A stretch of 64,000 nt of DNA from Victivallis vadensis (GCA_945883805.1 CAMCYE010000001.1:42015-106014); one strand, 5' to 3'; shown: positions 31,171 to 41,368, counted from the stretch's first letter. Translations and numbers: made by a program. The notes: generated by a model not told the origin, from the sequence alone.

Positions 31171-33222
31171 ATGTCAAAAACAAGTAATGATTTATTGAAG
31201 CAGCTCAACCCTGAGCAGGCTAAGGCGGTTGCGGTCATAGACGGACCGGTTCTCGTCTTTGCAGGCGCTGGCACCGGCAAGACCCGCGTCATCACATACC
31301 GGATTGCAAACATGATCCTGCACGGCATAAATCCTGCGAACATCGCAGGCATGACCTTCACGAACAAAGCCGCCGGAGAAATGAGGGAGCGTCTCGACAG
31401 GCTTGTCAACAGGGAGGAGTCAAAACAGGTTTTCCTCGGCACTTTCCACTCATTCTGCGCGAGAGTGCTGCGGAAGGAGATAAGAGTACTCGGATTCGGG
31501 ACCAATTTCACCATCGCCGACGATTCCGACCAGTTCGGGGTCATGAAACAGGCGATCGCCGAGGCCGGTTTTGAAAAAACAGACCTGAGCGCGGAAGCCT
31601 GTATTGCACGCATAAGTCACGCCAAGGGAAAAATGCTGACCCCTCAGGACATGAGCAAAACTGCGGAACATGAAATCGAGTCGAAAATCGCCCAGGCATA
31701 TGACCGCTACATGCAGATTCTCCAGAACCAGAACATGCTGGATTTCGACGACCTCCTGCTGTTCACTGTCAGGCTCTGGCAGGAACATCCCGACATCCTG
31801 GAAAAGTACAATGAAAAATACACGCATATCCTGGTTGACGAATATCAGGATACGAATTTTCTCCAATTTCAGCTGGTCAAGCTCCTTGCCGGAAAAAAGA
31901 AAAACCTCTGCGTGGTAGGTGATGACGACCAGAGCATCTACGGATGGCGTGGCGCCGACATGAAAAACATCCTTGATTTCCCGCGCCACTTCCCGAAGTC
32001 CAGGGAAATAAAACTGGAGCAGAACTACCGGTGCACGAACAACATCCTCAAGGCGGCGAATTTCGTGATCAAAAGGAACATGGAAAGATGCGAGAAACAG
32101 CTGTGGTCAAAATGCGGCGACGGAGAGAAGATAAAAATCATCAAGGCGGAAAGCGATGAGGATGAGGCGAAATATATTGCAGACGCGATTCACGACACAA
32201 TCAGTTCAAATCCCGGAACCAAGTACAATGATTTCGCGGTGCTCTACCGTTCAAACCACCAGTCGCGCCTCTTTGAAAACGCGCTCAGGGATTCAAGGAT
32301 CCCGTACAGGCTGATCGGTTCGCGGTCGTTCTATGAGAGGCGCGAAATCCGCGACGCCATCGCATATCTGAAACTCGCAGTCAATCCCAAGGATGACCAG
32401 AGTTTTCTAAGGATACTCGGAGTTCCTCCGCGGGGAATCGGAGACAAGGCGATAGAGCATTTGAAAAAACTACAGCACATCTGCTCGTTACCGTTCACAG
32501 AATTGATCGGCAACGAGGATTTCCTCGCCCATGTCGGGGGCAAAGCAGCCTCTGGCTCAAAAGGCATGTATTCTACGCTGAAAAAATGGCGTGGCACTTT
32601 CTCCGAACCCGGAAACCTATCTGATAAAACCCTCGGTTATTTCAAGGATCTCAACTTCATTGAAGGGATCATGAAACTCTACAAGGACAGGGAAGAGGCT
32701 GAAAGACGCAGGGACAATATCTACGAACTCATCAATGCAATCGCATCCTTCGTGAAAAATGCGGAGGTCATCCCCACCCTACAGGATTTCCTTGAAGTCT
32801 ACGCCCTTTACGACGACAGCGACAAGGTTGAGGAGGAAGACAAAAACTCAGTGACCCTGATGACGGTTCATGCCGCCAAGGGACTTGAATTCTCTTTCGT
32901 TTTCGTGCCCGGAATGGAATATAACATTTTCCCGCATGAGAGGGCTGTCCAGGAAGGCAACACCGAGGAGGAGCGCAGGCTTTTCTATGTCGCCCTCACT
33001 CGAGCCAGAAAAAATGTGCACTTAGTTTATGCCCGCATACGGATGAAATACGGAAAAACCGCCATTCAGCGCCCCTCCTCCTTCCTTTTCGAACTTCCCG
33101 ATGAAATCTCGGAAAGACTGGATTCCAGGACCGCCTTCAAGCCGATGGGCAAGGATGAGTTGAAAGACGCATGGGCCGCTCTCTACGCAATCGGCGCCCA
33201 GACAAAACAGCAGCAACCGTAA
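31171..33222 (+). CDS. UvrD/PcrA/Rep-type superfamily 1 DNA helicase
   Basis: A 3'-5' DNA helicase of 683 residues. Motifs in order: LNPEQAKAV (Q motif), AGAGTGKTRVITYR (Walker A, near residue 30), GMTFTNKAAGEMRERL (Ia), FLGTFHSFCARVLR, ILVDEYQDTN (II), VVGDDDQSIYGWRGAD (III), LEQNYRCTNNIL (IV), VTLMTVHAAKGLEFSFVFVPGM (V) and EERRLFYVALTRARKNVHLVYA (VI). It lacks the long C-terminal tail of PcrA, so it could be PcrA, Rep or UvrD. Repair or replication restart is the likely role. Confidence 0.93.
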   Translation: MSKTSNDLLKQLNPEQAKAVAVIDGPVLVFAGAGTGKTRVITYRIANMILHGINPANIAGMTFTNKAAGEMRERLDRLVNREESKQVFLGTFHSFCARVLRKEIRVLGFGTNFTIADDSDQFGVMKQAIAEAGFEKTDLSAEACIARISHAKGKMLTPQDMSKTAEHEIESKIAQAYDRYMQILQNQNMLDFDDLLLFTVRLWQEHPDILEKYNEKYTHILVDEYQDTNFLQFQLVKLLAGKKKNLCVVGDDDQSIYGWRGADMKNILDFPRHFPKSREIKLEQNYRCTNNILKAANFVIKRNMERCEKQLWSKCGDGEKIKIIKAESDEDEAKYIADAIHDTISSNPGTKYNDFAVLYRSNHQSRLFENALRDSRIPYRLIGSRSFYERREIRDAIAYLKLAVNPKDDQSFLRILGVPPRGIGDKAIEHLKKLQHICSLPFTELIGNEDFLAHVGGKAASGSKGMYSTLKKWRGTFSEPGNLSDKTLGYFKDLNFIEGIMKLYKDREEAERRRDNIYELINAIASFVKNAEVIPTLQDFLEVYALYDDSDKVEEEDKNSVTLMTVHAAKGLEFSFVFVPGMEYNIFPHERAVQEGNTEEERRLFYVALTRARKNVHLVYARIRMKYGKTAIQRPSSFLFELPDEISERLDSRTAFKPMGKDELKDAWAALYAIGAQTKQQQP

Positions 33223-33233
33223 TCCAAAACCGG

Positions 33234-36200
33234 TTATTTCTCGGAAAAGCCGAAACGCCTTCTGATTCCGGCAACCCAATTTTCGATCTGAAAATACAGG
33301 CACGGGACTAGGACAAGGGTCAGGAGCGTAGACACGCTCAGTCCGTAAATCACCACGATCGCCATGAGCCGCCAGTACTGGCTTGATTCGGTGCCGGAGG
33401 TGAAAGTGGGGGGGAACGTGTGAAAATCTATGCTCCAGCCCACAGCCATGGGAATCAGCCCGAAAATAGTCGCGGCGGCCGTCAACACCACGGGGCGCAG
33501 TCTGAATTTCCCGGCGCTGACGGTCGCATCATAAGCGTTCATCCCCCTCCTCTCCTGGAGCTTGATGCAGTCGATGAGGACGATTGCGTTCTTCACCACA
33601 ACCCCGAGAAGGCTTATGATGCCGATTCCGGTCATGACGACGCTAAACCTCATCTGGTGGACTATCAGTCCGGAGAAAACTCCGATGAACGCGAGCAGGA
33701 CGGTTGTCATGATTATCCCGGGCACGAACACGGAATTGAACTGGACAATCAGGATTATGATTATGAGGAATACGGCAATCCAGAACGCCTTGAAGAGGAA
33801 CATCGCAGCCTCCTTCTGATCCTCGTCGTCGCCCCTGTACCTGAAATTATAGCCTTCCGGCAGGGACATCGCCGCCAGCTCCGCCTTTATCTTCGCGAGC
33901 ACTTCATCGACCCCGAATCCTCCGCGAACATCGGCGTCAATGGTGATCGTCTTCTTCATGTTCTTCCTGTTGATCGTCCCGTAACCGCTGGTATATTCAA
34001 AACGTCCGAGGCTTGAAAGCGCGATGGGACTCTTGTCGGGAATCGGAATAAGCATGTTCAGGAGGGCGTTCGTATCAACCCTCTCGGTGTCGGGCAGTCG
34101 GATCGTAATATCGTAATCGTCCTCCTCCTCACGGAATTTGCTCACGTTGAATCCGTTTATCGCTGTCCTGATGAACAGGGCTATGCTTCCCGTGTCAAGT
34201 CCGAGGAGGGCCGCGCGGTTCCTGTCCACCACGAACTTCAACTCCGGCTTTGCGCTGTCATAGTTGTCGCGCAGGTCGGCGATTCCAGGCACGGTTCCAA
34301 TCCGCTTCTCAGCCTCCTGCACCATCTTGACGAGTGTCGGATACTCCTCTCCTGAAACATCTATGCTTATCGGGGCGTCTGACTGCGGCGGGCCATCCTT
34401 TTCCTTTCTGACGATTATTTCTACGCCTGCAAATCCCTTCTGCATTTTCCTTATCTGCGGCATGATTCTTCCGACAATCTCCGAAGGGCAGGCGATCTCG
34501 ATTTTCTTCGCATCCACGCCCTTTCCGCATACCACTTTTACGGGACAGTCTATTTTCTCCTCCTTGAAGAGCGACTCGAAAAGAATCCTGAGTCCGACGG
34601 CGTCATTCTGCGAATTCCGCGGAATCATCAGTCTCAGACAGTTCCCGTTCTCCGGTGCGGAGTTCGCAATCCCGTAATCGGGAAAACCGTTTATGTCAAA
34701 ACGCATCGCGTCGATCACGTCAGACGACCTGTATTTCCTCTCCTTCATGTCCCTGAACTCTATGGAGAGCGTCGCAAGATGGGTGCCGGACGTACCTCCG
34801 GTGAAAAGGCTTCCCCCGCCGCTGCCGACCGTGGTGAGCGTGTAGCGGATATCCTCATATTTGCCGAGCCTCTCCTCTATCTCGGAAACGAGACGGTCTG
34901 TTTTCCTTATCTCCGTAGCCTCCGGATATTTCACCCTGACCTCCGCCCTGCGGGGATCGACATCCGGAAAAAGATCTATTCCGAGCTGAAACTCGACATA
35001 GACGAGCAGGGACGCCAGAAGAAGAAGCACTCCAAGCCCAATAACCAGCAGGGGATATTTCAGACAGTCCCTTATGACATATTCGTATATGCCGATGATC
35101 TTCGACCCCGTACGGTCCAGATATCTGCGCCCCCTCGAGAAGATATTGTTTCCAGAGGCCTCCTTTTTCGGTTTCACAAAAATCGAACACACCGCCGGAT
35201 TGAAGATCATTGCGACTATCAGGGACGCCGACATGGTCACAGTCACTCCCAGCGGAATGTAGAACATGAACTCGCCCGTCACATCCGGCCAGAACATGAG
35301 GGGGATGAATGCGGCGAGAGTCGTAAGAGTGGAAGTTATGACGGGCCAGGCGACCTCGTCGGTGCCCAGCGTGCTCGCTTCAAGCGCGGACATGCCGAGA
35401 CAGCGGTTGCGGTAGATGTTTTCGACAATCACCACAGCATCATCCACAAGCATGCCAGAAGCGAGGATGAGACTGAAAAGAAGAACCGTATTCAGCGACG
35501 TTCCGTAGGCATAGAAGAAAATGAATCCTATGAGCATCGAGAAAGGAATTGCAAGAGCCGCGAATATGCTGTTCCTTATCCCCATAGTAAGAGGCAGTAT
35601 TATCAGAATGAGTATCAACCCTGTCAATATGCTGTTCTCAAGCTCCCAGATCATGCTGAGGGTATCCTTGGACAGATCAGAGGTGACCGTGTATTTGATA
35701 CCGCCCGGAAGTTTCCCGCTGTTCTTCTCAAGTATCTCCTTCACCTTGTCAACCATGTTCATGATGTTCGCGCCGGAACGCTTCTGTACCATCAGGGACA
35801 CGCATGGCTTCCCGTTGATTCTCGATATGCTTGAAAGATCCTTGTATGTGTCGGTGACCTTGGCGATGTCGGTGAGATAGATGGGGTTGCCGTCCTTTAC
35901 CAGCAATATGAGATTGTTTATGTCTTCAGGCTTTACGAACTCGCCGGGAATCCTTATCTGGAACTTGCCTCCGTCCATTTCGATATTGCCGCCGGTGACC
36001 GTCGAATTCTCGTTCCTGATGAGATTCACAAGGCTCGCGCCGGAAATCCTGTAGGTGTTGAGACGCCGGATGTCTATCTCCACGCGAATCTCGCGCTCGC
36101 GGTCACCGAATATCTTCGCCTCCAACACTCCAGGAACCGCCTCCACCTGCTCCTGTATGTCCTCGACAACCTTCTTCAGGAGCCTGAGACTGTCGTTGCC

Positions 36201-36638
36201 GTAGAAGGCAACTGTCAGGACAGGGATGTCGGTGCTGAGGTTAACTTCGCTCACGGTCGGATCCGATTTGAGATCGTTCGGCAGATCCGACTTGGCGAGG
36301 TCGACCTTGTCCTTGACCTTCTGGACGGCGCTGTCTATGTCCTGCTTCGGATAAAATTCGATTGTGATGTTGCTGAAGCCCTCCACGGACACGGACGATA
36401 TCTCCTTGACATTGTCTATGCCCTTGAGCTTCTTCTCAAGCTTGATCGTGATGAGGTTTTCCATCTCCTCCGGGGAGACGCCCTCATAGCTCGTGCTGAT
36501 AAACACATACGGGACAGTTATGTCCGGAAACGCCTCCCTCGGAAGCGTAAAATAGCAGTACAGTCCCGAAACAATTATAAAGAAGAGCGCGGCGAAAACG
36601 CCGGTCTTGAGCTTGATTGCATAGTCGCTTACAACCAT
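33234..36638 (-). CDS. RND-family efflux permease (AcrB/CusA-like)
   Basis: An inner-membrane proton-driven pump of 1134 residues with the RND plan: one helix at the N-terminus, a large periplasmic domain, helices 2-6, a second periplasmic domain, and helices 8-12. REAFPDITVPYVFISTSYEGVSPEEME is the family N-terminus. SLILASGMLVDDAVVIVENIYR (helix 4 with proton-relay Asp residues) and GIISLLGVVVKNAIVLIDCI (helix 10 with the Lys) are present. The HAE1 drug-pump type is likeliest. It follows its adaptor with only one base between stop and start. No outer-membrane factor gene is nearby. Confidence 0.93.
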   Translation of the reverse strand: MVVSDYAIKLKTGVFAALFFIIVSGLYCYFTLPREAFPDITVPYVFISTSYEGVSPEEMENLITIKLEKKLKGIDNVKEISSVSVEGFSNITIEFYPKQDIDSAVQKVKDKVDLAKSDLPNDLKSDPTVSEVNLSTDIPVLTVAFYGNDSLRLLKKVVEDIQEQVEAVPGVLEAKIFGDREREIRVEIDIRRLNTYRISGASLVNLIRNENSTVTGGNIEMDGGKFQIRIPGEFVKPEDINNLILLVKDGNPIYLTDIAKVTDTYKDLSSISRINGKPCVSLMVQKRSGANIMNMVDKVKEILEKNSGKLPGGIKYTVTSDLSKDTLSMIWELENSILTGLILILIILPLTMGIRNSIFAALAIPFSMLIGFIFFYAYGTSLNTVLLFSLILASGMLVDDAVVIVENIYRNRCLGMSALEASTLGTDEVAWPVITSTLTTLAAFIPLMFWPDVTGEFMFYIPLGVTVTMSASLIVAMIFNPAVCSIFVKPKKEASGNNIFSRGRRYLDRTGSKIIGIYEYVIRDCLKYPLLVIGLGVLLLLASLLVYVEFQLGIDLFPDVDPRRAEVRVKYPEATEIRKTDRLVSEIEERLGKYEDIRYTLTTVGSGGGSLFTGGTSGTHLATLSIEFRDMKERKYRSSDVIDAMRFDINGFPDYGIANSAPENGNCLRLMIPRNSQNDAVGLRILFESLFKEEKIDCPVKVVCGKGVDAKKIEIACPSEIVGRIMPQIRKMQKGFAGVEIIVRKEKDGPPQSDAPISIDVSGEEYPTLVKMVQEAEKRIGTVPGIADLRDNYDSAKPELKFVVDRNRAALLGLDTGSIALFIRTAINGFNVSKFREEEDDYDITIRLPDTERVDTNALLNMLIPIPDKSPIALSSLGRFEYTSGYGTINRKNMKKTITIDADVRGGFGVDEVLAKIKAELAAMSLPEGYNFRYRGDDEDQKEAAMFLFKAFWIAVFLIIIILIVQFNSVFVPGIIMTTVLLAFIGVFSGLIVHQMRFSVVMTGIGIISLLGVVVKNAIVLIDCIKLQERRGMNAYDATVSAGKFRLRPVVLTAAATIFGLIPMAVGWSIDFHTFPPTFTSGTESSQYWRLMAIVVIYGLSVSTLLTLVLVPCLYFQIENWVAGIRRRFGFSEK

Positions 36639-36639
36639 T

Positions 36640-37752
36640 TTATTCCATCCCGTCCCCGGAACCGTTTAAAATCCTCAGCGGTTCGTTCTCCCTTATCATG
36701 TGCTGCCCTTCCACAATCACCCTGTCGCCGGCCTTCACCCCGTCCGCCACTACGACATCATGCGCGGAGATGAACAACAGCTTGATCTCGCGGAGCACCG
36801 CCATGTCCTTGGAGTCGGCAAGATATACGAAATACGCACCGTACCTCGGCATCACCGCCGTGAGCGGGACAACAATGGCGTCCTCGATGACCCTCCTTAT
36901 GACTTTAACCCTCACGATCATCCCAGGCCGGAAATAAAGGTCTGTGTTCTCAACTTCAATCTCAGCCTTGTAGGAGAGCGAGCTGTTGTCCGCGGCGGTT
37001 GCGAGGAAAATTATCTTCCCGTGAAACTCGCGCCCCTCGTCAACCATGAAATTCACTTTCATTCCGTTTTTCACCACCCGTACGGCATTCTCTGGAACTC
37101 CGACGACAAGCTTGACCCTTTCAACTTCCTCTATCCTTGCGACACGCTTTCCGGCGTTCACATATTCGCCGATATCAACAGGAAGTTCGTCCAGATATCC
37201 GTCGATAGGACTGCGTATTTCGCATTTTTCCACTGCAGCCCGGGCAATGATTGATTCCGACTCCGCCAGAGCCCTGGCGGATTTGGCGACATCATAATCC
37301 TTTTCGGAAATGCTTTTGGACTCGAAAAGCCTCCTGCTCCTGGAGAGATCCGCTTCAGCCTTCAAAATGTCCGCCTCGGCTTTCATCTTTTTCGCGGCAT
37401 ACACACGATCATCGATCCTCAGGAGAACGCAGTCCTTCACAACCTTGTCGCCCTTTTTCGCGCCCTGGAATATGACCTGCCCCTCAATCTCGGAGGACAA
37501 CTCAACCGAATTCCACGCCTCAACCCTGGCTGGGATTTCAAATATATCCTGCACCTTCTTCGGGGAGACCACTTTGATTTCAACAGGAACCCTCTTCTTC
37601 TCCACGGCCTCTATCTTCCTTGCTCTCGACTTGTTGAAGACAATCAGCAATATCAGCAGGATTATCAACACCTGCAATGCAAGAAAAATCACCGACAGCG
37701 TCCTGAACATCTTCGATGCCCTGACAGGAACATTTTCATTGTCATTGTTCAT
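36640..37752 (-). CDS. RND efflux periplasmic adaptor (membrane fusion protein)
   Basis: The adaptor linking the pump to an outer-membrane channel; 370 residues. A single N-terminal helix (LSVIFLALQVLIILLILLIVFN) anchors it without a lipobox. A barrel-sandwich half motif (VELSSEIEGQVIFQGAKKGDKVVKDCVLLRID), a helical hairpin (KAEADLSRSRRLFESKSISEKDYDVAKSAR), the second half motif (CEIRSPIDGYLDELPVDIGEYVNAGKRVARIE) and beta-barrel follow. The ATG at 37752 has AAGGA 8 bases upstream; the longer frame begins at a TTG. It is the first gene of the pump operon. Confidence 0.9.
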   Translation of the reverse strand: MNNDNENVPVRASKMFRTLSVIFLALQVLIILLILLIVFNKSRARKIEAVEKKRVPVEIKVVSPKKVQDIFEIPARVEAWNSVELSSEIEGQVIFQGAKKGDKVVKDCVLLRIDDRVYAAKKMKAEADILKAEADLSRSRRLFESKSISEKDYDVAKSARALAESESIIARAAVEKCEIRSPIDGYLDELPVDIGEYVNAGKRVARIEEVERVKLVVGVPENAVRVVKNGMKVNFMVDEGREFHGKIIFLATAADNSSLSYKAEIEVENTDLYFRPGMIVRVKVIRRVIEDAIVVPLTAVMPRYGAYFVYLADSKDMAVLREIKLLFISAHDVVVADGVKAGDRVIVEGQHMIRENEPLRILNGSGDGME

Positions 37753-37780
37753 TATTGCGATTCCTTTAAACTTCAATTAC

Positions 37781-37860
37781 AGCTCATAGGTCATAGCTCA
37801 TAGGTCATAGTTATCAGTTATCAACTATCAGCTATCAGCTATCAGCTCACAGCTATCAGC
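37781..37860. repeat. Heptamer tandem array (CATAGCT/TATCAGC type)
   Basis: About eleven heptamers in tandem drift from AGCTCATAGGTCATAG units to CTATCAGCTATCAG units. They fill the spacer between the adaptor gene and its regulator. Confidence 0.85.
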
Positions 37861-37866
37861 GACTGT

Positions 37867-38559
37867 TCACTGGTTCCTACTGCAATTCCCCCGTCCGCCG
37901 AACTGCGCCTGTATGTTTCCCATTATGACGTGTCTTACAGTCTCAATATCCTTCTCAGTGAATTCCTTCCTGCCGAGCCTTCTCAGGATTGTCTCACGGA
38001 TTGCGAAGAACACGGCGACCTCGCCAAGAACGGAATGGGCCCTTATCATCGCCTCGTCGGAATCGGGGGAGACACCTGTCAGCCTCGCCACTATCTCGGT
38101 GCAAGTGGAGTGTTCATATTTCGTTATCTTATTATAGAACACGGAAAACGCCTCGCTCGGCCTTATCTGTTCGCGGAGGATGAAGAAATCGAAATGGCGC
38201 ATGTCGCTGGTGAGTGTCAGATTAACATAAAGAGAAAGCTGTTCCATTAACAGTTCAAGGAGCCTTTTGCGCGGAAGATTCCTGTCGGCAAGCTCGGCGT
38301 TTATCCTGTCGAGAAGAGGCTTGACGGATTCCATGGCGTAGATTATGATTTGCTCGACTACGGCGCGGTACAGCTCCTTCTTGCTTCCGAAATAATAGGG
38401 GATTGCCGCGAGATTCACTCCGGCCCGAGACGATATCATCCTGGTGGTGGCGCCGTCGAACCCGTATTCCCCGAAAACCTCAATCCCTGCGGATATCAGC
38501 TTCCCTCGGGCGGACTCATCGGTTTCCGCCTTCCCTTCAACAAGCTTTCTCCTCTTCAT
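37867..38559 (-). CDS. TetR/AcrR-family regulator
   Basis: A 230-residue regulator. Residues ~15-60 form the TetR helix-turn-helix (RGKLISAGIEVFGEYGFDGATTRMISSRAGVNLAAIPYYFGSKKELYRAVVEQ). The remainder is an all-helical ligand and dimerisation domain (LLELLMEQLSLYVNLTL, FDFFILREQIRPSEAF) of the CerR-like type. GGAGG lies 8 bases before the ATG at 38559. Adjacent to and in line with the RND operon, it most likely represses the pump until a substrate binds, as AcrR does. Confidence 0.88.
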   Translation of the reverse strand: MKRRKLVEGKAETDESARGKLISAGIEVFGEYGFDGATTRMISSRAGVNLAAIPYYFGSKKELYRAVVEQIIIYAMESVKPLLDRINAELADRNLPRKRLLELLMEQLSLYVNLTLTSDMRHFDFFILREQIRPSEAFSVFYNKITKYEHSTCTEIVARLTGVSPDSDEAMIRAHSVLGEVAVFFAIRETILRRLGRKEFTEKDIETVRHVIMGNIQAQFGGRGNCSRNQ

Positions 38560-38753
38560 GGAACAGCCTCCGGTACTGATGTGGAAAGATAATTCATACA
38601 TCTGTATAAATCAAGCGTATTAAAGATAAAAAAGCAGACTCATCATAATGCGTCACTTACTTGAGCAGGCAGAACTTTTTGCTGAAGAAAACCCGCCCTC
38701 CGTTAAATTTCGAATCTTGCAATCAGCTTAATCGGTTTACCGGATGTGGCAGG

Positions 38754-39326
38754 CTATGAGAGTTTCTTGATTTCTCCGTGACGGAAACAGCCGACCAGAT
38801 GGTCGTTCACCATTCCGACGGCCTGCATGTAGGCATAGCAGATTGTAGAGCCGACAAAATTGAATCCGCGCTTCTTCAAATCCTTGCTCATCATGTCGGA
38901 TTCCCGGCTGGTGGCGGGGAGTTCATTCAATGACTTCCAAAAATTCTGCCGGGGTTTATGATCCACGTAGCGCCAGATGAAACTGTCGAATGATCCGAAC
39001 TCGTCCATTATGTCCAGATATCCGCGTGCATTTTTCACGGCGGATTCTATTTTGAGGCGGTTGCGGACAATGCCCGCATCGGCAAGCAGTCGGCTGATGT
39101 CAGATTGGGAATAGGCGACGATTTTTTCCGCATCGAATCCGTCAAACGCCCTCCGGTAACCGTCGCGCTTCCTGAGTATGGTAAGCCAACTGAGGCCCGC
39201 CTGGGCACCGTCGAGTATGAGCTTCTCGAACAATGCCCGGTCATCATGGACCGGCACTCCCCATTCGCAGTCGTGGTACTCGACGTACAGCTTGTCTTCC
39301 CCGCACCATGAGCATCTGTTTTTCAT
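38754..39326 (-). CDS. tag: DNA-3-methyladenine glycosylase I
   Basis: Base-excision enzyme removing 3-methyladenine. CSWCGEDKLYVEYHDCEWGVPVHDDRALFEKLILDGAQAGLSWLTIL is the family N-terminus, with zinc ligands Cys4 and His17 by analogy with E. coli Tag. The other two ligands are the C-terminal His and Cys in VNDHLVGCFRH. GFNFVGSTICYAYMQAVG is also conserved. The ATG at 39326 has GGGG 6 bases upstream. Length 190 is normal. Confidence 0.95.
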   Translation of the reverse strand: MKNRCSWCGEDKLYVEYHDCEWGVPVHDDRALFEKLILDGAQAGLSWLTILRKRDGYRRAFDGFDAEKIVAYSQSDISRLLADAGIVRNRLKIESAVKNARGYLDIMDEFGSFDSFIWRYVDHKPRQNFWKSLNELPATSRESDMMSKDLKKRGFNFVGSTICYAYMQAVGMVNDHLVGCFRHGEIKKLS

Positions 39327-39338
39327 GTATTTCCCCAA

Positions 39339-39411
39339 AAAAAGCAGTACGGACGGAATTAACCGGCTTCGCCTGGTTCTGAAAAGAAAGCCACAGACAA
39401 GAATGCCTGTG
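39339..39411. repeat. Spacer with ACCGGCTTCGCC element
   Basis: A copy of the GGAATTAACCGGCTTCGCC element is followed by an ACAAGAATGCCTGTGCTACT element, as seen in other spacers (6235, 45968; 12848). No gene. Confidence 0.6.
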
Positions 39412-40380
39412 CTACTTTTTATTGTTCCTGAAGTAGTCGGCGACGGAGTCTATTATCTGGTTGAGGTTATGGGCGGGTTTCCAGCCGATCGCATTCCCGA
39501 TCGCCTTGGTGTCCGGAAGCCTCCTCATCATGTCCTCGAATCCAGACTCATAGGCTTTCTCGTAGGAGACATGCTCGATGACGGATTTGCTTTTCAGGCG
39601 TTTTATCACAGTCGCGGCCAGGCCGTTCATGGATATCTCCTCGGTGCTTCCGACATTGAAGACCTTGCCTACCGCCTTGTCGCATACGGCAAGTCCGCGC
39701 AACGCCCTGACCGTGTCGGAGACGTGACAGAAACATCTTGTCTGCTTTCCGTTTCCGTATACCTGTAGAGGTTCGCCGGCAAGCGCCTTTGACACAAAAC
39801 GCGGAAGAACCATCCCGTACCGGCCGGTCTGGCGGGGGCCGACAGTGTTGAAAAGGCGCACAATAAGAATCGGCATCTTTTCAGCCCTGAAATACGCCAT
39901 CCCGAAAAATTCATCCAGAAGCTTGCTGCAGGCGTACGACCAGCGGCAATTTGAGGACGGACCGATGAGAAGATCATCACCTTCATGGAATTTCGCCTTA
40001 TCCGATTTTCCATAGACTTCGCTTGTCGAAGCTATGAGCACTTTGGTGTGGCATCTCTCGGCTCCTTTTAAAACACGCTCGGTGCCATGTACATTTGTCA
40101 TAATTGTCCTGACAGGATCATGGACCACCAGTTCCACGCCTACGGCTGCGGCAAGATGGTAAACCATGTCCGACCTGGAAATAAGATATTCGAGCTCGGG
40201 AAGATTAAGCAAATCACCTTCCACAATATCAAGCTTGGATTTTTTATTCGCAAAAGAGAGGTTCTCGCGGGATCCCGTTGAAAAGTCATCTATCACAGTC
40301 ACGGAATGTCCGTCTTTGAGGAGTGATTCGACAAGGTGACTTCCGATGAAACCAGCACCGCCGGTTACAAGATATTTCAT
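39412..40380 (-). CDS. NAD-dependent nucleotide-sugar epimerase/dehydratase
   Basis: An extended short-chain dehydrogenase of 322 residues. Rossmann motif VTGGAGFIGSHLVESLL at the N-terminus; DDFSTG; YHLAAAVGVELVVHDP; STSEVYG; and the catalytic pair in SYACSKLLDEFFGMAY (YxxxK). RLFNTVGPRQTGRYGMVLPRFV and FCHVSDTVRAL are typical of UDP-glucose 4-epimerase and UDP-glucuronate decarboxylase relatives. The exact sugar cannot be fixed. It probably supplies surface polysaccharide. The upstream spacer holds repeats. Confidence 0.88.
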   Translation of the reverse strand: MKYLVTGGAGFIGSHLVESLLKDGHSVTVIDDFSTGSRENLSFANKKSKLDIVEGDLLNLPELEYLISRSDMVYHLAAAVGVELVVHDPVRTIMTNVHGTERVLKGAERCHTKVLIASTSEVYGKSDKAKFHEGDDLLIGPSSNCRWSYACSKLLDEFFGMAYFRAEKMPILIVRLFNTVGPRQTGRYGMVLPRFVSKALAGEPLQVYGNGKQTRCFCHVSDTVRALRGLAVCDKAVGKVFNVGSTEEISMNGLAATVIKRLKSKSVIEHVSYEKAYESGFEDMMRRLPDTKAIGNAIGWKPAHNLNQIIDSVADYFRNNKK

Positions 40381-40403
40381 AATAATTACTCCGTAGGATT
40401 AAG

Positions 40404-40537
40404 TTAGTCGTCAGTCGTCAGGTGCCAGGTGTCAGGTGTCAGGTGTCAGTAACTGATCACTTTTAAATTCCTTAATGGCAAATTAGTTTTAAGTTAAAAA
40501 ACTTTCGAACTTTAGAACTCTAGAACTCTAGAACTTT
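40404..40537. repeat. Heptamer and octamer tandem arrays
   Basis: 40404-40448 is a heptamer array (AGTCGTC, then four AGGTGTC-like units). 40507-40537 is an octamer array, GAACTTTA followed by two GAACTCTA and GAACTTTC. Both lie between pssA and the epimerase gene. Confidence 0.8.
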
Positions 40538-40555
40538 CCCTCCGCGCCTCTCTTC

Positions 40556-41368
40556 TCAAAGCATTGCCCTCTTAAGTTTTCTTTCCCTGATGCGCATATA
40601 GATATCGATAAACGGTCCGGAAAAGATGTAATAGTTGATGAGAACAACGGCCGCGAGTTCCTTCCACACCACCAATGCCATCACAAAAATCAGGAGCATA
40701 ACCATTCTGATCCTGTTTCTGCGGACGGACTGAATCCATTTGCCGATATGCGTATAACGCACGTTGCTGACCATGAGGAATCCGAGCAGGCCCGCATAGA
40801 ACGGGAGTATCACGAGGATATGGTTAAGCTCCCCCTCTTTCATGCAGTAGTAAATGACAAGACTGCATATGCCCGCCGCAGCGCCCGGTGACGGGAGCCC
40901 GGTGAAGTCATCGGTTTTCTTTTTCTCGAGCATCGCATGGACATTGTATGTCGCAAGCCTTAATGCGGCACAACCGAGATATATCGCGCAAAGCCCCCAT
41001 ACGATATAATAATCCATCGGCTTGAGATGCTCCCTCAGATGATGCGCCATGACAGCGACTATCACCGCCGGAGCCACGCCGAAAGTCACCATGTCGGCCA
41101 GGGAGTCCATCTGCATCCCGTGCATGCTTGCGGCGTTGAATATCCTGGCGGCGAAACCGTCAAGGGCGTCGAAGACCATCGCCGCAAGGATGATGTAGGC
41201 GCAAAGCCTGAGGACGGGCTCAGGATCCTTCACTCCCTCATAGACGTGAAGAGTGAAGAGAATTGCGGCGAATCCGCACAGGGAATTGCAGATGGTCAGG
41301 GCCGTCGGCACGAATTTCAGCCATTTGTTATGAACGATGAGCTCTTTAAAATTTCTTCTCATATTCAT
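40556..41368 (-). CDS. pssA: CDP-diacylglycerol-serine O-phosphatidyltransferase
   Basis: Makes phosphatidylserine from CDP-diacylglycerol and serine. The CDP-alcohol phosphotransferase signature is complete: FDALDGFAARIFNAASMHGMQMDSLADMVTFG (DGxxAR...GxxxDxxxD) near residue 66. About seven membrane helices; length 270 is normal for the type II enzyme. Its ATG overlaps the psd stop (ATGA), so substrate and product enzymes are co-translated. A basic C-terminus (RIRERKLKRAML) faces the cytoplasm. Confidence 0.94.
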   Translation of the reverse strand: MNMRRNFKELIVHNKWLKFVPTALTICNSLCGFAAILFTLHVYEGVKDPEPVLRLCAYIILAAMVFDALDGFAARIFNAASMHGMQMDSLADMVTFGVAPAVIVAVMAHHLREHLKPMDYYIVWGLCAIYLGCAALRLATYNVHAMLEKKKTDDFTGLPSPGAAAGICSLVIYYCMKEGELNHILVILPFYAGLLGFLMVSNVRYTHIGKWIQSVRRNRIRMVMLLIFVMALVVWKELAAVVLINYYIFSGPFIDIYMRIRERKLKRAML